Source: Streptacidiphilus melanogenes (GTDB lineage Bacteria > Actinomycetota > Actinomycetes > Streptomycetales > Streptomycetaceae). Taken from it: 64,000 nt of DNA. The stretch covers positions 19,428 to 83,427 of the forward strand of contig NZ_BBPP01000004.1 of the NCBI RefSeq assembly GCF_000787835.1, in the 5' to 3' direction. Under the pieces are notes generated by a model that saw only the letters and a program-made list of their open reading frames with translations, had not been told where the DNA came from and searched no databases. Positions 60,979 to 64,000 of the stretch are shown piece after piece. The stretch's first letter is position 1, and every line of letters begins with the position of its first letter. The position numbers were made by a program, and so were the translations under genes.

Positions 60979-62405
60979 ATCTCGTGGAAACGCTGCGTCG
61001 GGAATGGGAGCGCTACCCGACCGGTGAGAAGCTGCCGTCCAGCCGTGCGCTCATGGAGCGCTACCGGGTCAGTCCCGTGACCGTCTCGCGGGTGATCGGC
61101 ACGCTCGCCGCGGAGGGGCTGGTCGTCAGCCGTCCCGGCGCCGGCGTCTACCGCGCCGAGCGGCGAGCGCAGCGCCGGCCCGGGGGAGACCTGTCCTGGC
61201 AGGAGGTCACGCTCGGCGCCCACGACGCGCTCGCCGCGCCCCGCGCGGACGCGAGCGGCCTGCTTGCCACGCTGACCGCACCGCCCGCCGACGTCGTCGA
61301 CCTGAGCAGCGGCTACCCGCACGCCTCCCTGCTGCCCGAGCGTGCCCTCGCCGACGCGCTGGCGCGCGCGGCGCGCCGCCCGGAGGCGTGGAGCCGCCCA
61401 CCCGTGGAGGGCCTGCCGGAGCTGCGCTCCTGGTTCGCGCGTGAGATCGGCGGCCCCGACGCCGCCCTGTCGGCCGCTGACGTGCTGGTCACCGCGGGAG
61501 GGCAGAGCGCGCTGACGGTGGCGCTGCGCGCCCTCGCGCCTGCGGGCGCGCCGGTGCTGGTCGAGTCCCCGACGTATCCGGGCATCCTCGCCGTCGCCCG
61601 TGCGGCGGGTCTGCGTCCCGTCCCCGTGCCGGTCGACGCGGACGGGCTGCGCACCGATCTGCTGGCTGACGCCTTCGCGGTGACCGGTGCGCGGCTGCTG
61701 GTGTGCCAGCCCCTGTTCCAGAACCCCACGGGCGCGACGCTCGCGGCGGGCCGCCGCGCCGAGGTGCTCCGACTGGCCCGCGCGGCGGGCGCGTTCGTCG
61801 TCGAGGACGACTACGCCCGCCTTCTCGCCCATGCCGACGCGCCCCCACTGCCGCGACCGCTCGCCGCGGACGATCCCGACGGAGTGGTCGTCCACGTCCG
61901 CTCGCTCACGAAGGCCGCGTCCCCGAGCCTGCGCATCGCCGCGCTGAGCGCGCGCGGCCCAGCGTTCGAACGCCTGCGCGCGACGCAGGCGGTGGACAGC
62001 TTCTTCGTCCCGCGCCCGCTCCAGGAGGCCACGCTCGAACTGGCCTCAGCTCCCGCCTGGGCACGCCATCTGCGCAGCCTGGCGGCCACGTTGAGCGAGC
62101 GGCGAAGCGCGCTCGGCGCGGCCCTGGCCCGCTGCCTCCCGGATCTTCCGCCCGCACCCCTGGCCCCGGGCGGCTACCTCGCCTGGCTTCCCCTCCCGTT
62201 CCGTGCGGACGAGGTCTCGGTCGCCACGGCGGCGCTGCGCGCCGGCGTCGCGGTCACCCCGGGCGCCGCGTACTTCGCGGCGGAGCCGCCCGCTCCGCAC
62301 CTGCGGCTCACCCACGTGGCCGCGGTGAGCCCCGCCCAACTCGCGGAGGGCGTCGCCCGGCTGGGCGAGGCGTGGGTCAACCTCCATGGGGCGAACGCTC
62401 GGTAG
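60954..62405 (+). CDS. MocR-type regulator (GntR HTH fused to aminotransferase-I domain)
   Basis: A 483-residue fusion: an N-terminal GntR winged helix (SSRALMERYRVSPVTVSRVIGTLAAEGLVV, about 28-58) and a type I aminotransferase domain with PLP lysine in SLTKAASPSLRIA. MocR proteins use PLP-bound amino acids as signals and usually control a neighbouring metabolism or transport gene, here the divergent EamA exporter. Probably leaderless. Confidence 0.92.
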   Translation: MNDGSSVTDLVETLRREWERYPTGEKLPSSRALMERYRVSPVTVSRVIGTLAAEGLVVSRPGAGVYRAERRAQRRPGGDLSWQEVTLGAHDALAAPRADASGLLATLTAPPADVVDLSSGYPHASLLPERALADALARAARRPEAWSRPPVEGLPELRSWFAREIGGPDAALSAADVLVTAGGQSALTVALRALAPAGAPVLVESPTYPGILAVARAAGLRPVPVPVDADGLRTDLLADAFAVTGARLLVCQPLFQNPTGATLAAGRRAEVLRLARAAGAFVVEDDYARLLAHADAPPLPRPLAADDPDGVVVHVRSLTKAASPSLRIAALSARGPAFERLRATQAVDSFFVPRPLQEATLELASAPAWARHLRSLAATLSERRSALGAALARCLPDLPPAPLAPGGYLAWLPLPFRADEVSVATAALRAGVAVTPGAAYFAAEPPAPHLRLTHVAAVSPAQLAEGVARLGEAWVNLHGANAR

Positions 62406-62433
62406 GGATGAGCCCGGGACGGTCCGGTGCGGG

Positions 62434-63105
62434 TCAGTAGGCGACGCCGACCACGGCCCGTTCGGTCTCGGGCATCGTGAGGCTGCGCAGCATCAGATCG
62501 GCCACGTCCGCGCGGGAGATCTTGGTGCCGCCGCGCAGGTTGCGGCCCAGCGCGGTGCGGTAGTGACCGGTGTGCGGCTTGTCGTTCAGCTGCGGCGGGC
62601 GGACGACCGTCCAGCTCAGGCCGCTGGCGCGGATCTCGTCCTCCATCACGGCCAGGTCCGCGTAGTGGTCGCGCAGGACGCGCTTGACGACGGGGCTGAG
62701 CAGGTGCCGCATGAGGAAGCCGTCGCCCTCGTCGTGCCGCGGCGGGTGCGGACGCGCGGGGGAGGGGAAGGTGCCGATCGGTGCGGCGCTGACGACGACC
62801 AGGCGCTCGCTGCCGACCGCGTTCATCGCCTCGATCAGGGCCCTGGTGCCGCGCGCGGCGACACCGTGGTCGGCCCTCGTACGCGCGCCCAGTCCGGAGA
62901 GGACCGCGTCGGCGCCGGCCATCGCCGAGCGCAGCGCGTCAGTTTGGGCGTCGGGTGCGGAGAGGTCCACGGCGACGGCGTCCACCTCGACGTCGAGCCG
63001 GGCCGGGTTGCGGACCACGGCGGTGACTTCGTGCCCGGCCGCGAGCGCCTGCGCGAGCAGTTGTCGGCCGATGCCGCCGGTGGCGGCCACGATGGTGAGC
63101 TTCAT
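62434..63105 (-). CDS. NAD(P)H-binding protein, NmrA/atypical SDR-like
   Basis: A 223-residue Rossmann protein: KLTIVAATGGIGRQLLAQALAAGH at the start (motif near residue 7-13), VVSAAP and WTVVRPPQLND later. Members act as NAD(P)-dependent reductases or redox sensors. It is divergent from a MarR gene with a palindrome between them, so the MarR probably controls it. Confidence 0.87.
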   Translation of the reverse strand: MKLTIVAATGGIGRQLLAQALAAGHEVTAVVRNPARLDVEVDAVAVDLSAPDAQTDALRSAMAGADAVLSGLGARTRADHGVAARGTRALIEAMNAVGSERLVVVSAAPIGTFPSPARPHPPRHDEGDGFLMRHLLSPVVKRVLRDHYADLAVMEDEIRASGLSWTVVRPPQLNDKPHTGHYRTALGRNLRGGTKISRADVADLMLRSLTMPETERAVVGVAY

Positions 63106-63153
63106 GGGAAATACCCCTGCCGATGCGTGGTGCGGGTAGTGTTCCTTTGTAAG

Positions 63154-63166
63154 CCATACTCTATGG
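63154..63166. promoter_or_regulatory. MarR operator CCATACTCTATGG
   Basis: Perfect 5-bp arms CCATA/TATGG around CTC, 12 bp before the marR start and about 49 bp before the divergent NAD(P)-binding gene, in the most AT-rich pocket of the region. Confidence 0.5.
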
Positions 63167-63178
63167 AGACCGTAACAT

Positions 63179-63667
63179 ATGACTTCCAAAGTATCCAGGG
63201 GCGAGGCCGCCCGTCGGGATGCCCGGCGCGAGGTCCGGGAGGGGCTGCGCGAGGTCGGCGTCCAGCTGGCCCAGTTGAACCGCCGGGTCAGCGGCCGGCT
63301 CGGGCTGCGGGACGCCGACATGGACTGCCTGGACCTGATCGGTCGGCTCGGCCCCATCGGCGCGGGGCCGCTCGCCAAGGCGGCCGGCCTCCACCCGGCG
63401 ACCCTCACCGGCGTGCTCGACCGCCTCGAACGCGCGGGCTGGATCGTCCGCGAGCGAGACGCCGAGGACCGGCGCGTGGTCCGGATCCGGGCGCTGCCCG
63501 AGCGCGGCAAGGAGGTGCTGGCGCAGTTCGCCGGGATGAACGGCGCGGTGCAGGAGATCTGCTCCCGCTACGACGAGCAGCAACTCTCCGTCATCGCCGA
63601 CTTCCTTGCGCGCGTCGCCGAGGCAGGCCGCGTCTCGACGCTGGCGCTGGACGAGGCGGAGCGGTAG
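63179..63667 (+). CDS. MarR-family transcriptional regulator
   Basis: A 162-residue regulator with a basic N-terminal helix (RRDARREVREGLREV) and winged-helix AKAAGLHPATLTGVLDRLERAGWIVRERDAEDRR. ATG start after GGAG at 11 nt. It probably controls the divergent NAD(P)-binding gene and itself. Ligand unknown. Confidence 0.92.
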   Translation: MTSKVSRGEAARRDARREVREGLREVGVQLAQLNRRVSGRLGLRDADMDCLDLIGRLGPIGAGPLAKAAGLHPATLTGVLDRLERAGWIVRERDAEDRRVVRIRALPERGKEVLAQFAGMNGAVQEICSRYDEQQLSVIADFLARVAEAGRVSTLALDEAER

Positions 63668-63753
63668 CGCTGCCCCTGAGGCGCCCATCTGTGGTATCCC
63701 GGGGCACAATTGGCGGCTCGACGACTCGGACGCGGTGGAGGAGTGGTGATCGG

Positions 63754-64000
63754 ATGGCCGTGCGGGACGCACTCAGCCGGGGCGCGGTGCTGGACGCCGC
63801 CGCCGAGCTCGTCCGCGCCCACGGGCCGGGCGCGCTGACGATGCGTCGACTCGCAGCCGAACTGGGCTGCGCTGTCACCGCGATCTACTGGCACGTCGGC
63901 AACCGCGAGGCGCTGCTGGACGAGCTGGTCGCGCGGACGGTCGAGGAGATGGGGGAGATCCGCGCCGAGGGGCGCACGCCGGCGGAGCGCGCCGAAGCCG
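63754..64000 (+). CDS. TetR-family regulator, 3' truncated by window end
   Basis: The first 82 residues are visible: an N-terminal TetR helix-turn-helix (VLDAAAELVRAHGPGALTMRRLAAELG, CAVTAIYWHVGNREALLDELV). ATG preceded by GGAGGAG. The ligand-binding part lies beyond the window. No target can be named. Confidence 0.88.
   Translation, partial: MAVRDALSRGAVLDAAAELVRAHGPGALTMRRLAAELGCAVTAIYWHVGNREALLDELVARTVEEMGEIRAEGRTPAERAEA

Overview
The window is one continuous stretch of very GC-rich DNA, with about 60 genes on both strands, many GTG starts and many 4-bp start/stop overlaps (ATGA, GTGA). It carries a desferrioxamine-type siderophore locus, IdeR/DmdR-type iron boxes and copies of an intergenic repeat that I recall from Streptomyces genomes. 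This points to Streptomyces or a close relative (Streptomycetaceae). It looks chromosomal: I saw no rRNA, tRNA, insertion sequence, phage gene or CRISPR array.

Layout. 1-7.8 kb: an export-type ABC system with two large FtsX-like permeases and an ATPase carrying an AbrB-like tail, divergent from a second ATPase. 7.9-13.5 kb: a StyA-like flavoprotein, a PadR regulator with a membrane partner, an AtuA/DUF4387 pair and an SGNH lipoprotein. 13.8-15.8 kb: a secreted S53 peptidase and a small membrane protein. 15.8-26.3 kb: iron acquisition, with desA-desB-desC-desD, a siderophore-interacting flavoprotein, a siderophore-binding lipoprotein, two FecCD permeases and an ATPase, and two iron boxes. In this sequence desC runs in frame into the N-terminus of desD and is then broken by a frameshift.

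26.4-34.1 kb: mixed genes (methyltransferase, enoyl-reductase-like protein, L,D-transpeptidase, SDR, isochorismatase-like protein, MarR/MFS pair, Ca2+/H+ exchanger). 34.3-38.6 kb: idi, then a four-gene operon (nucleotidyltransferase, sn-glycerol-1-phosphate dehydrogenase-like enzyme, CDP-alcohol phosphatidyltransferase, family-2 glycosyltransferase) that probably builds an unusual glycerol-phosphate lipid or wall polymer. 38.6-42.0 kb: GNAT, SDR and NTF2-like genes with a MarR, then an ArsR/AHSA1 pair behind a two-operator promoter. 42.1-45.7 kb: an OpuA/OpuB-type compatible-solute importer whose binding protein has its two sequence halves in swapped order, which I read as a circular permutation.

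45.9-55.4 kb: a repeat protein of LRV/HEAT type with a cysteine cluster, a serine-hydrolase-fold protein lacking its catalytic residues, an SMP-30-like protein, an orphan ABC-2 permease, CtaG, exonuclease III, a sterol-desaturase-like plus lysoplasmalogenase operon (possibly ether-lipid breakdown) and a secreted protein. 55.5-59.9 kb: a catabolic cluster (acetoacetate-decarboxylase-like, SDR, two amidohydrolases). 60.0-64.0 kb: a DMT exporter and a MocR regulator whose start codons overlap head to head, a MarR with a divergent NAD(P)-binding protein, and a truncated TetR.

The features I find most unusual are the permuted binding protein, the desC-desD fusion/frameshift, the glycerol-1-phosphate operon, the cysteine-containing repeat protein and the sterol-desaturase/lysoplasmalogenase pair. 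All functional statements rest on recognising sequence families by eye; no database search was run.
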